A DNA stretch of 64,000 nt, taken from assembly GCA_963921825.1 (NCBI GenBank), contig OY997595.1, forward strand, positions 17,415,228 to 17,479,227, given 5' to 3'. Below the pieces are notes generated by a model. That model did not search any database. It had not been told where the DNA came from and saw only the letters and a list, made by a program, of their open reading frames with translations. The position numbers were made by a program, and so were the translations under genes. Below are positions 35,163-45,936 of this stretch, in pieces. Origin of the DNA: Erodium maritimum. Taxonomy: Eukaryota > Streptophyta > Magnoliopsida > Geraniales > Geraniaceae. The stretch's first letter is position 1, and every line of letters starts with the position of its first letter.

Positions 35163-37111
35163 TCTTGGGCAACCGGTCCACTATGGTCCCCGGAGGAGGA
35201 GATGCATTTGGTGGTGAATTGGCTCACCTTTGTCGAGAGTGAGGGCAAGGACTTGTTAGCCTCAGTGCCCGTAGTCTAATCGTATATGTCCAATTGTAAA
35301 ATATCATCGTTGGCAATATAATAAAGCGGCTTTTAATATTACTTAAGTGTTGGATTAATATATCGTGTGTGCTTCCGATCTATGCCCACTATGCGAATAG
35401 AACCATAGATCAGGATGGATCACACTCGATGAGGTCCCTAGTCAATAGTCTTCGCTAGAAGCGACTAGTAGAAATATGACTCTTGATGGATTACGTTCTA
35501 TTGGTCATTGGAAAGGTTTTCGGAGTCTGATCATAGACATCATGTGGGACATGATGTTGGATGACCTGACCTGAGTATGTTACATAGATTAAGTCATGAA
35601 CATATTCAGAGTCGTTGCTTGTCAGGTATCCTTAGACCGAGGAGTCTATATGATTTCTATGCAGTAAACAACCAAGTTTGACCTGAAATCCCAACGTTGC
35701 ACCGTGACTGGGCTTCCATAACGGCCAGGATTGGCTTGGGGAATGACTGCATGACTGACATGATAGACGGCTAAGGAAATTATCCCTCATACTACGGTAT
35801 GGGAAATATATCTGGTTCACGGCCGCTTGATCGAGAGTGACTGACAGGAAAGCATGGACATGCACATGATATGGGGTATCATAAGGTCAGTCATCTCATA
35901 TATGAAGGAACATTGATTGAGAATAATAAGGATGACGACTCTATGCCTTATCTCAATCAGGATATCGGAGATAAGGGATAATGACAAGGACGGCAGAAAG
36001 GTCAGAATCGACAGGGGCGATTCGTTATGCAGGGTCAGGCGATACTGAGTCTCGTCAGTCGCCACATTAGTAAGATCAAGTAAAATGGGATTTTACGTTG
36101 ATCTTACCGACATGCATAGACCTAAGGGTCACACCGACAATACGATACTCAATAAGAACATGACAGACTTGAGTTGGAGGGAGACATGGCGGGGATCGCC
36201 ATAGTGGACCGGCTAACATATTGGGCTCGGCATGGGATCTCTTGGAGAGGCCCATGGCCGGCCCACATAGACTAGGCGCAACAAGAACTTAAGTCATTGG
36301 ATGACTAATTAGTCTTGTTGACCAAAATTGGGTGGGACCCAATTTCCACTAAACTAATAAACTTGGATAGTTTATTAGCTCCACCTTGCACCTGGACTTG
36401 GACAATTGTCTAATGATGGAAGCTAAGTGATTTGAATAAATGCACTTAACTTTCCATGAAAGATGTGTTGGGAGAATATAACATGCAAGTGTAGAGAAAG
36501 AGAGAGAACAACTTCTTCTTCTTCTCCTACCTTGGCCGAAACCCCCTCCAAGCTTCAAGGTTGTTTGTGCATGTTCTTGAGTCTTCAAACTCAAGAACTA
36601 CGTTGGCTTTGATTCCATCTCGGATACGTATGCGTCCAAGGGACTCAAGCCAAACCATAGTTGGTGTTATTCTTCCATTATCTCCATCAAAATAACAAGA
36701 TGATGTTCTTGAAACCTTGCTGAATTTTCAGCTTTGTTCTTCATATTTGGTAGTGTTAATTTACTTGATTCGTGGTTAATTTCTGCTGCAATTCTTGTTT
36801 ATCTTGTCCAAGACATCAAGTTCCAACAGTACTAGCATAAACTGTACCTCGCTTTCGTTCAAACTGGAGATGAAGCGTGGCCAAAGCGAACGGAGAAGCA
36901 AATTAAGGATCATTTCCAAAAGATGAGCAAAAAGTGCAAGACTTTCGATAAGATTTACCGGACACGTCTCAACGACCCTAGGAAAGGAGCAACCGAAGAG
37001 GAAATCTATATTGCGACCGTGAGTGATTATGAAAAAGAACACGGGCTATGGACAAAACGTGTTGTAATGGAGATGCTCAAAGATGAGGGGAAGTGGCGTC
37101 TACACATTTGA
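35163..37111 (+). pseudogene. Second Harbinger ORF1-like gene, split by a copia-like insertion
   Basis: The first part (35163-35275) encodes SSWATGPLWSPEEEMHLVVN, then FVESEGKDLL. The second (about 36845-37111) encodes LAFVQTGDEAWPKRTEKQIK, then HFQKMSKKCKTFDKIYRTR and the stop after KWRLHI. Together they give a SANT/Myb-type helix bundle as in Harbinger ORF1. The two halves are separated by 1.56 kb of foreign DNA, so the gene is disrupted. Confidence 0.7.
35277..36835 (+). mobile_element. LTR-retrotransposon 3' fragment or solo LTR, copia-like
   Basis: It interrupts the SANT-type gene and ends aagttccaaca, a CA terminus preceded by AT-rich leader-like DNA. Flanks are gtagt on the left and gtact on the right, a possible 5-bp duplication with one mismatch. 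I see no LTR pair and no pol motif. The left end does not start with TG, so the 5' part may be missing. Confidence 0.45.
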
Positions 37112-37160
37112 GCTGTTAGAAATTAGGTTCATTATCGTATTTTTAATTATTGTACTTTTA

Positions 37161-39184
37161 CATACACACTTCTTCTAAAAAACCTAAGACTTTCTCTCTC
37201 TAAAAAGTGTTCCTCTAACCCTAGTACTTTCTCCAGCCGCCGCCACTCCCCCTGGCCGGCTCCGGCCACGGCCACCACGGTTGTGGCTGTTTCCGGCGAG
37301 GTCCCCCTCTCCCCTTTCATTCTGTCCCCCCTTTTTCCTTCCCGTTTTGTCGACGTCTCCGGTATGTTGCTGCCGTCGTTTCGAGATGCCCGGAGTTGCT
37401 CTGGCCGCCTGGTCGCCGCTGCGACATCGCCGGTGGATGCTGGTTGTGGGGCTTAGAGCTGGGCAGTCAAAGCCGGCCAGATCTGTCGAGGGGCTTCGAG
37501 TTTGGCCGTCAAAAGCCGGCCATATCTGTCGGGCCGTGCTTCCCGGAGGCGCTCTGGTCGGTCAGGTCGCGGCTACTCAGTCGCCGGTGGTGCTGGTAGT
37601 GGAGCTCGGAGTAGACGCTGCTGCTCGGTTGCCGGATCTGGTTGGGCGTGGCTGCTCAAAACCCGGCCAGATCTGGTTCTCTTCTGGCCAGTGCGGTCGC
37701 CTCCGGTCACCGGAACTTTGTGTCGCTCCTCTTCTTCAGCTCCACAATCAGGCTCCCAGATTCAGTCATTCCCAAAGGTAGCTTCAATCCCTTTATCTCG
37801 AAGTGCAGCACACACAGTTCACGCAAGTAGATCTTAGATGACCCGACTTCATGGTATGAGTACTGCTGGATCGCTTTACCCGGAGTTTGGTCGCCGAAGT
37901 GGTATACACCTTGCTCAGCCTCCTTGGTCCGCTACCCTCTAGCCTTGACCCTCTCTGGTGGCGCGGAAGGTTATCCCGACCTCCTCGGGCTTCCCAGGGG
38001 CAAAATCGATGATTTCCTCTCTCGGCTCCGGTTTGAAGAAATTCTGGTTCTCTTCGTGTGTTCTCGGTGTTGGCCGAAGCGTCAAGCGATCCCCCCGTGA
38101 GTTCGAAGTCGTCCAAAGCTGTTGTCGCACATTTTCACATCCGTCCTTTACCTGCATCATGTCGGAGTGGTTGAGATGAGGTTCTCACTGAAGGGACTCT
38201 CCGGCGAAAGTATGGGCGCGTGAGGTTGTGTGGGGTCAGCTCGGTTCGTTGCTAGGAAAAGCACTCGGTTCTAGGGTTAGGCTTTGGGTGGATCCCGGTT
38301 CTGGAGTTCTTGGCTGTGGTTGGTGTTTGACCTCAACGGTGGTAGCCGATGTCTGATAGAAAGGCAAGCCTAGTGTTCGGTAGAAATACCGGATCCCCTA
38401 CAGGCGATTCTCGGTGTTTCCCGGTATCGTGTCGTGGGCCGGCACGGGTGCATGCCATGCTGGTCAGTTCTGAAGTTGCCTTCGTCCTTTTCCTTGGTAA
38501 GCTAAACCTCTTCTATTCGTACATGCTCCTTTAGTAATTGGTTTCACTTCATCTCGATCCGGTGGTGGGTCGAGCTCGTCGGTTAAAGGCGTTGACCGCC
38601 GGCGAGTTTCATGGGTGTTGTTCGCCCTTCAGAAGCCTTTTGCTAGGGTTCGTATGGTAATTCGGATCTGTCTCAGCCGATAGTGGTGTTGGCCGCCGAC
38701 ATTTTAGTTGATGTCCTTATTTGGGCAACTCTATTGAGATGGGAGTCGCTTTAACAAACCAAGGATAGGGCTTGGATCTTCTCCGGTGTGGTTTGTCAGT
38801 TGGATTATACTCCCCTCAGGGCTTCATGGTGGTCACATTTGGGTACTCAAGACCCGGGTTTCAAAGTCTGAGCTGCATGTTTCTTGGGAGTATTTCCTCT
38901 GTGTTCGGTTTTTTCAGGGCTTCATGGTAGTAAAATCTAGTTTTTAGAACTTGTTCATCAGTTTTTTCATTGTATGTAGGTTGCGTCCTACTTTCATTTG
39001 TGGTTCCGCCCGAAGATGAAGGTTGCGACCTTCTAGGGGGTGGGGTTTTCATTCACTCCCCTGTGGTTTCATGGTGTGGTGTTCTTTTTTGTAGCCTTGA
39101 TCTGTAGTGAAAGATCGACCTTGTACTCCTCTACTCCCTCGTTGGAGGTTTTAATCTAAATTTGTCTTGCCGATCAAAAAAATA
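37161..39184 (+). mobile_element. Non-autonomous L1-type retroposon, 2.0 kb, 16-bp TSD
   Basis: It is bracketed by AATTATTGTACTTTTA at 37145-37160 and 39185-39200 (exact) and ends with ttgccgatcaaaaaaataa, a typical plant L1 tail. The 5' part is CT-rich then GC-rich with Pro/Arg-rich frames (37281-37837), and no reverse transcriptase or endonuclease is present. It therefore moved using enzymes supplied by another LINE. Confidence 0.8.
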
Positions 39185-40103
39185 AATTATTGTACTTTTA
39201 ATTATCGAATATTAAATTATCATATGTTTAATTATCGTATGTTAATTAGGTTAATATGTATGTTGTGTTTGTGGCTTTAAATAAAAATAATATTTATATT
39301 TGGGGTGGTTTTGGAAATATGAAAAGTTCATACAATGACTCCCTACTACTAGTCATAGTATGCCATTGGAGAGGTCATGGTATGAGATAGTGGTATAGAG
39401 GAGAGAAACCAAAAAAAGTGCTCTTACCATGGCTCCATACCACTAGTCATGGTCATGGCTGTAAAAGTCCCCGCCTAGGCCCCAAAATCTATAAGAACGC
39501 CCGACTTGCCGCCTCGCCTAAGCCCCAAAATCTGAAAACTATCCGACTCGTCGTCCCATCCGATTAATCGAAAATTTGGGACTCTAGTTTGTGAAATTGG
39601 ACATTTAAAAAAGAGATGAAAATGTGAGAGGGACGATATGTTTGTAATGATGTTGAATTTCTTGATAAAAAGAATATGGAACATGTCCCTCTTTGGTGGT
39701 TCATCATTATAATTTATATTTTTATTAAAATAAAGAGTAAAATCAAAATGAGAGTATTACTTGGTTTAGTATTTTGTAATTTGATATTTTATGTTTTTTT
39801 ATATCGTACAAATATAGTTTATATTTTGAATTTTTGATTATATTTGTGTAATATATATTTATTAATAATTAAAAATAGGGTAATTTCACCTCAATACCCT
39901 AACTATTTTTCGTGGCACCTCAATACCCTAGAATGACATTTTCCGTCACTTTAGTACCTACCGTCAACTTTCCATCCATTTTGGATGGAAAAGGGTCATG
40001 TGACAAGCACATGACCCCATTTTTTCACAAAATGACCAAATTACCCCTTTCAACTTTCAAACCCTAAATACCCAAAATACTCCACTTTCACCATCATCTC
40101 TTC

Positions 40104-40345
40104 GTGCCTAGGAAGACGAGCTCGGCCGGAGCACTGGCGGGGCGAGGCGAGGCGAGGGCCGAGCTCAGGTCTCCTTCTCCGGCGAGGCGAGGACCAAGTT
40201 CAGATCTCCTTCTCCGGCAAGGCGAGGCGAGGGCCAGACTCAAGCTCAGGGCTGCTTCCTCCTCTCCGGCTTCAGCCCCTTTTCCCTCCTCTCCGTGCTC
40301 TTGGTTCACTGGTGGAGTTGCAGGTTCTCGTCCCACCTATTTTGG
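40104..40345 (+). other. GC-rich internal block of the MULE, possible captured sequence
   Basis: A sharp rise in GC between AT-rich flanks, with an open frame starting MPRKTSSAGALAGRGEARAE and internal repeats of ggcgaggcgagg and tctccttctccgg. Pack-MULEs carry host exon pieces in this position. I do not recognise the parent gene, so capture is an inference from composition only. Confidence 0.4.
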
Positions 40346-40769
40346 ATCTGCAACATCCAACCATCAAAGCCCTCTGTTTGATTTAACCATTGGAGCTTTA
40401 AGGACGAACTGGGTGTGATTTTTGGGTTTTGATTGTTTTTTGTCCGAGAAAATAAGATTGTTGAGGTGAGATTGTAGTTCAAGTTTGGAAATAATGAGAT
40501 TGTTGAGGTGAGATTGTTCTGCGATTTTTGTAACAAACCCTAGATTTTGTTCTGCGATTTTGTAATTCATGGAATTGAAGCTTTTGAAAAACGAAATGAT
40601 TTTGAACAAATAAATTCGTTTTATTAATGAGTGGTGCTCTGTGAGATCTCAATTACTTGGTGGTGCTCCATTAGTTGCAGAAATGATCAAGACCAAAGCA
40701 TTGAAAAATAGGGAGAGTAATGAGATTGAGAAATGTTGCAGATTGAAGTTGGGGATGAGAGAGTAAGAT

Positions 40770-41135
40770 TAGCAAGCAAAAACTGATTTTATTATAAAAA
40801 AAATGATTTTTGAAAATAAAAAATAAATTTAGTAAATAAAACTGATTTTTAAAAATAAAAACAGTTTTTTAAAAATAAAATCTAATTTTTAAAATAAAAA
40901 ACTGATTTTTAAAAATAAAAACAGTTTTTTAAAAATAAAATTTGATTTTTTAAAATAAATCTGAAATTTTAAAATAAAATCTAACTTTTTAAAATAAAAA
41001 ACTGATTTTTCAACAATAAAATATAATTTTTTTAAATAAAAACAGTTTTTTAAAAATAAAATTTGATTTTTTAAATAAAAAACTGAAATTTTAAAAATAT
41101 AATATAATTTTTATATAAAATATGATTTTTATAAA
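40770..41135. repeat. AT-rich degenerate tandem repeats in the MULE
   Basis: Many imperfect units combine aactgatttttaaaaataa, acagttttttaaaaataaa and similar words, repeated about every 16-40 bp. The zone has almost no G or C beyond the tg and ag steps. Confidence 0.85.
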
Positions 41136-41509
41136 ATAAATAAATAAATAAAAAGAAATTTTGAAAACCAATGGCATATTTTCAAAATTTGACTGTTAGT
41201 GAGGGGTATTTTGGACTTTTCAAGCATTTTCCATCCAAAATGGATGGAAAGTTGACGGTACGTACTAAAGTGACGGAAAATGTCATTCTAGGGTATTGAG
41301 GTGCCACGAAAAATAGTTAGGGTATTGAGGTGAAAAAAACGATAGTTAGGGTATTGAGGTGAAAATTACCCTTAAAAATATTAAAAAGTTAAATCCGCCT
41401 AGGCCTCACCTAGGCCCCGACTAGTCCCCTTCTAACGCCTAGGGGTCCTCACCGCCCGACTAGCGCCATTTACAACTTTGGTCATGGTATACCATTGTGG
41501 ATGCTCTTA

Positions 41510-42278
41510 ACGGTAGATAAACGAAGTTTTGGATGTTATATTCCTAACATTTGTTTTTTGAAATCACAACAATTGACTGTAAAAAATTATTGAAAAATTA
41601 ACAACGCCTGTTAGAATCGTATATATCCGTTTATTGACCTTGTGAAATGTTAAGTTTTCTCTAAAAAAAATGTCAGGCAAGGTTATGAAACAATAGACAA
41701 ACAACGTTTCATAATCTTGATTGACATTTTTTATTAAGTTATAACCATACTTTATTTTTTTAAGGGAAACTTGACACTTTATATAGTTAGTTAACAGTCC
41801 TTGATGGATTTCATTAGTTTTTAACAATCTTTGATAGTTGATTGTTCTGATTTCAAAAAGAAGAAAAAAAGTTGCTAAAAATATAACATCAGAATATATT
41901 GTAATACAACGATTCGAAATATGATTTCTTTTTTTCAATTTTAATCAACAAGAAGTGAATACTCTTCAAACCAGACAAGGAGAACGAGAGAAGGAGTGAG
42001 ACAAGAAGCTCGTCTTTATTTGTTTATTTTTTTTAATGAAAATGATATATTTAGTCATATGCTTTTCACATACTTTCCTCCCCAAAAATTAACCGAGAAA
42101 TGCTCCATGTTTAGAGTATAAATTAAGATACTATAGAAGCTGGAAAAAATGTGTATAACAAATGTCATTCTTGAGATTTGAGAATCAATCATTTATCATT
42201 TCATGTGCCTGCAGCATTCATAAATCATGAAGTTGTGCAGACTGTCTTGGAATATGATTTTACACCATAACAAATGTC
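41510..42278. other. 3' flank of formiminotransferase gene 1
   Basis: AT-rich host DNA collinear with 51077-51715 and 53467-53647 downstream of the second gene. It shares cttaacggtagataaacgaa and similar words. It contains no ORF of note. Confidence 0.7.
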
Positions 42279-45200
42279 TCATAAACGAGAGGTTAACTTG
42301 GCATACTTTTGAATAACAATTTCAGGTGAAAAATCAGTAAAATATCCTTTCTTGGCACGAATCCCCTCCCGAGCTGCCAGCATCTCAACGTAGCGCTGAA
42401 CCTTGTCTGCTCCGATCCTGCTGGGCTCCAACAACATGCACGCTACCTCGGTGGAGCCCTTCCCGTGAAGCAGCCCCAGCGTCTGCACCATCGGCAGCCC
42501 GCCCCCTCGAGCACTCACCTTCAGAGCAATCCTCCGGGTAGTTTCCAAGTCCGTCGACATGATGGGCACGTTGTACAGCCCAACCCAGGGACGAGCCCCT
42601 ACCGTGCATATCCCTCTCTCCGGAGACACCTCCTCCGGCCCTTCATCGGGCCTTTCAGGGAGAGTTTCCGGTATGGTCCAGCCCGCCCACTTGCTCTCCG
42701 TCAAGTTGGGCGTGTAATACCCCAGCTCTCGCCGGATTATGTCCAGAGCCTTGCCTGTTGGGTGAGCTGCCGCATACAGGTACACTGGCACTGCATTCAT
42801 AGTTTCAACACAAAACTGATAAATATATATACCATAGGATAATAACGACATTTTTTCTCAAAAACTCGTTATGTTATCACATATATACGGTAGAATGTCA
42901 ATTCTCATACACCTTTTAACTTGGGGAAATCATAGTTTCTAACTTATTTTGTGTTTTGTTTTCGCGATCTCAATTTGGGTTTACCTTTTGTTGCATTTTC
43001 CAACTACTACCATTCCATTTTTTGCACAGACTATCGTTTATCATTAAAATTAACAACGACATTAGTTTTGAATGGAAAAAGAGAGAAATGCCTTCAATAA
43101 AAGTCAATGACCTGAAGTTGAACTTGACCTTTTTTGCAATTCCCAACAATGACCTTTCATTTTTTGCTGAGGGCATTTTGGACTTTTTCCATCTAAAACT
43201 AACGTCCCTGTTAATTTTGACAACAAATGATAATCCGTACAAAAAATATAAATGCCATAGTTAAAAAATGTAACAAAAGATAAACTCAGGTTAAGATTAC
43301 GAAAACAAAACTCAAAATAAGTTAGAAATGATGGTTCCCTTTGACATACTAGAGGACATTTAGAAACCTTATACTGAATTGGAGAGGTATGTATGTATAA
43401 AGCATAGTTGAGTGTAAATATAAGGAGGAACAACCTTGGAACTTGGTAGCAATGTCTTTAGCGACGGCCTTGGCGAGCCAGGCAGCGTCATCGAGGGAGG
43501 CACGAGCGAGGGGGTGGAAGAGGACGTCGTCAAGGACACCGAGGCGAGGGTGTGTTCCGGAATGCGAGTGGAGGTTGACGGCGGCATAAGCAGCCTCAGC
43601 CATGGCAATGACAGTTTGGTGCAAAGGACTGTAGACGGCAGAACCGGAGGGGCCGTGTAGCACATAGGACACAAGAGTGTACCTCACCCTGTTATACTCT
43701 CTGTCCTCGCATTTGTTAACAATCACGCTCTCCGGATTTCGCCCTCCGGCTTGCTCGATAGACTCGAGGGCCGCGCTGTTCCTTGTCTCCGATATGAACA
43801 CCTTGCAGCATACTAGTCGTACCAACGACCGCTTCTTCTCTTTCTTCTCGTTCTTGTCAAAGGCACCCAACTTAATTAGTTACAGAACAAACAAATTTGG
43901 CCTGCTAATACTAATGCTAATGCTTTTTTTTTTTATCACCAATTTTTAATTTCAATCCATTATAACTAAGTGACATGATAATTCCAAACCCATCCGAAAG
44001 GAATCAACAAATCAATATCGGAAGGACACAATGTCCGTTAGAAATGGCTGTATCTCACGAGTATCAGCATTCTATAACACCTGATTGTTCAGCCAACCAT
44101 TCATTTTTATTTCTCTCCACAGTAACCACAAACAAAATTCATAATCATAGATAGGGGTGAGTTTTTTCAGTACAATTTGATTTGGTAGATATTCGACTCA
44201 AACTTGTTATAATCGATTGCCATTCGTATACAATATTAAAGAGAATAACAATTCCATTATAGTTAATGTGAAAGGTTAATTACATTTTGTATCTCTATTC
44301 TATTGGTAACATATTTTTTGTACCCTTGTATTTTGTAACGTTCAATAACAGTTTCTCCGTTTTGATAATTATCATATAGTACCTTTTATGAAGTGGTCAC
44401 ATATCATTTAATACCCCTGATGTATTGGTAACAAAACATTTAATACATCTTATGATTTAATCATAAATCATCAAAATGACTTAAATTTGACCAATATTTT
44501 ATCCAAAACATTATTAATACATACAAGTACTGAAAAAAATGTTCTCAATAGAAAAAGGTACTAAACATAATTAAACCTAATATAAATATATAATTCAACT
44601 GCCATTCTATTTTAAAATATTATCATGAGCAAGAGTAGGTGAGAAATGGATGAGATTGGACACCATTGTGCAAAAAGAAAAACACAGAAAAAAAAGTGTA
44701 AGTGGATCGGAAATCACGTGGAATCGTATAATAAAGAACAAGTATCACATTTAATTTAATTTAGCAAATATTAATTTCTTTCCAAACAATAAAAACAAAT
44801 GTAATCTCAATTTTTTCTTCTAATAAGTGTTTTTTTTATATTTTTAAAAATGATAAGAGTTTTTCTCTTATTTACCGTCCAAATAGAATAAAGTGGTAAA
44901 ATTTAATAGTTAAGTATAATTATATGACAAATTTTAAATTTAGTGTAGTTAAAAGAAAAGGCTTAAGAATAGATGTTTTTGTGAGATTATCCTAAAATAT
45001 CTATTTATAATCCATATTTTGGATATAGATGTTATTTAGTGAAAATTTAAAATTAGAAAAGTAGAGAGTTCAATTAATCTCTTGTTGATCTTAGGAAGTT
45101 ATATTCACCTAATAGCGTTGGGCTCGGTATTGAAGAAAACAAGGAGGAGAATAGTTGCATAAACAAATTTGAGTAATTAGAAAAAGGAACATGAAGAGAC

Positions 45201-45312
45201 TAACAAAAGGATTGAAGAAGAGTGTGTTTTGGAGAAAATTATGACATAAACATGGATCGATCGAGAGAGGGATGAGATGAGAGAAATGTGGAGTTACCTT
45301 GTTGCAGTCCAT
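42279..45312 (-). CDS. Formiminotransferase-like protein, copy 1 (3 exons)
   Basis: Read on the minus strand, exon 1 is 45312-45298 (MDCNK), exon 2 43870-43435 and exon 3 42790-42279, giving 320 residues. It has the glutamate formimidoyltransferase N- and C-subdomains: CCKVFISETRN, REYNRVRYTLVSYVLHGPSG, GTHPRLGVLDDVLFHPLARA, then VPVYLYAAAHPTGKALDIIR, GARPWVGLYNVPIMSTD and GGLPMVQTLGLLHG. In mammals this fold moves a formimino group from formiminoglutamate to tetrahydrofolate. Plants keep the domain alone and its reaction there is not settled. His112 in THPRLG aligns, by my reading, with the catalytic His82 of mammalian FTCD. One oddity is Cys in VNKCED where the family usually has Phe. Introns 1 and 2 each carry a MITE. 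Confidence 0.93.
42936..43328. mobile_element. Foldback MITE in intron 2 of formiminotransferase gene 1
   Basis: Left arm tttctaacttattttg and right arm aaaataagttagaaa are inverse, and pairing continues for most of the 393 bp (for example gttttgttttcg against cgaaaacaaaac). The whole unit would fold into one long hairpin. The second gene lacks it, so it arrived after duplication. Target duplication not resolved. Confidence 0.82.
44274..44577. mobile_element. MITE in intron 1 of formiminotransferase gene 1
   Basis: The left end ggttaattacattttgtatc pairs with the inverse of the right end (ggtttaattatgtttagtac). The paralogous intron at about 55240 runs through without it. Length is about 304 bp and there is no ORF. 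Confidence 0.7.
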
Positions 45313-45598
45313 GGCTTCTTCTGAGATCTTCTATTGATATGGCTGTGGATTCTGATCCATGTCCTAAGAAGAGAGAGTCAGGTCCATATATATAATATGA
45401 TTTGTGTAATTAGCCATTCATGGACTCTCACATATTATCATACTTGTGATTGTGACTTGGCAGAGCTAAAGTACAAATATCCATGCACCATATGTCCCCA
45501 CATCTTTATGTTTTCAACCAACAAGTACCCTTATGATTCATATCATTTCCGGATCAAAATGATGACAAAGTTTCCTACCCTGTTGAAGTTTTAAGGTT
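45313..45598 (-). promoter_or_regulatory. Promoter region of formiminotransferase gene 1
   Basis: About 285 bp upstream of the start are collinear with the upstream region of copy 2 (55831-56108), including a TATA-like tatatata near 45386-45398. Homology ends abruptly at about 45594, which marks one edge of the duplicated block. Confidence 0.6.
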
Positions 45599-45936
45599 AA
45601 AAAGTCACCTCCTTTCTCTCTCAACAGAGAGACCGAACCTTAGCCTCATTTTCATCTGGTGTCGCCAGCGGTGGTGATTGTGGTTCCGATCACGACGACT
45701 GTCGGTGGGGTTCTTCCTCCCATGTGTCTGGTGCTGTCCTTTCGTCTTGGGATCTCGCCGTCACTACGACTTCCTGTCGTCCGTCGCCCCTGCACACTGC
45801 AACCCACTGCCTCCGACCGGATCTGGCCCCTATGCCGTCGCCCACAGCCATCTCCCTTGCCTCGTCGGTCAGAATCTGGTCCCCATCGCCTGACCTCCTT
45901 CCCTGGCCGCACCTGCCAACGTCTCCACCTCCCTAT
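45599..45936. other. GC-rich segment at a duplication junction, unassigned
   Basis: Composition changes sharply to GC-rich, with Pro/Ser/Arg-rich frames on both strands, resembling the leader of the plant LINEs in this window. It joins SCAMP intron 8 sequence at 45937. I recognise no protein in it. Confidence 0.4.

Larger units (their letters stand above)
39878..41371. mobile_element. Mutator-like element (MULE), 1494 bp, perfect 9-bp TSD
   Basis: Long inverted repeats (about 115 bp left, about 145 bp right) begin GGGTAATTT(T)CACCTC and include tccatccattttggatgg. The right arm has an extra internal copy of the ggtattgaggtga segment. Flanks TTAAAAATA at 39869-39877 and 41372-41380 are identical, the 9-bp duplication typical of Mutator. 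No MURA transposase is present. The interior has a GC-rich block and a long AT-rich repeat zone. Confidence 0.92.
39454..41480 (+). mobile_element. hAT-like element, 8-bp TSD, host of a MULE
   Basis: The left end CATGGCTGTAAAAG and the inverted right end CAAAGTTGTAAATG share the CA..G.TGTAAA pattern. Both sides carry GTCATGGT (39446-39453 and 41481-41488), an exact 8-bp duplication as hAT transposases make. Without the nested MULE only about 530 bp are native, so it is non-autonomous. Its right end matches the fragment at 8604. Confidence 0.82.
33419..41506 (+). mobile_element. PIF/Harbinger element, 8.1 kb, with four nested insertions
   Basis: The left end is GAGCACATGCATCG and the inverted right end GAGCATCCACAATGG. 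Flanking trinucleotides are CTA (33416-33418) and TTA (41507-41509). The paralogous empty sites at 46970 and 51070 show a single TTA, so one left base has mutated. It carries ORF1-type (SANT/Myb) genes but no DDE transposase. It was later hit by a copia-like fragment, a retroposon, a hAT element and a MULE. Since two separate SANT-type coding remnants exist, it may be two fused elements. Confidence 0.8.

Noticed and set aside
42385..42609. 74-codon minus frame and similar frames over the formiminotransferase exons
   Set aside because: Out-of-frame shadows of exon 3, repeated at 53754-53978 in the paralog.
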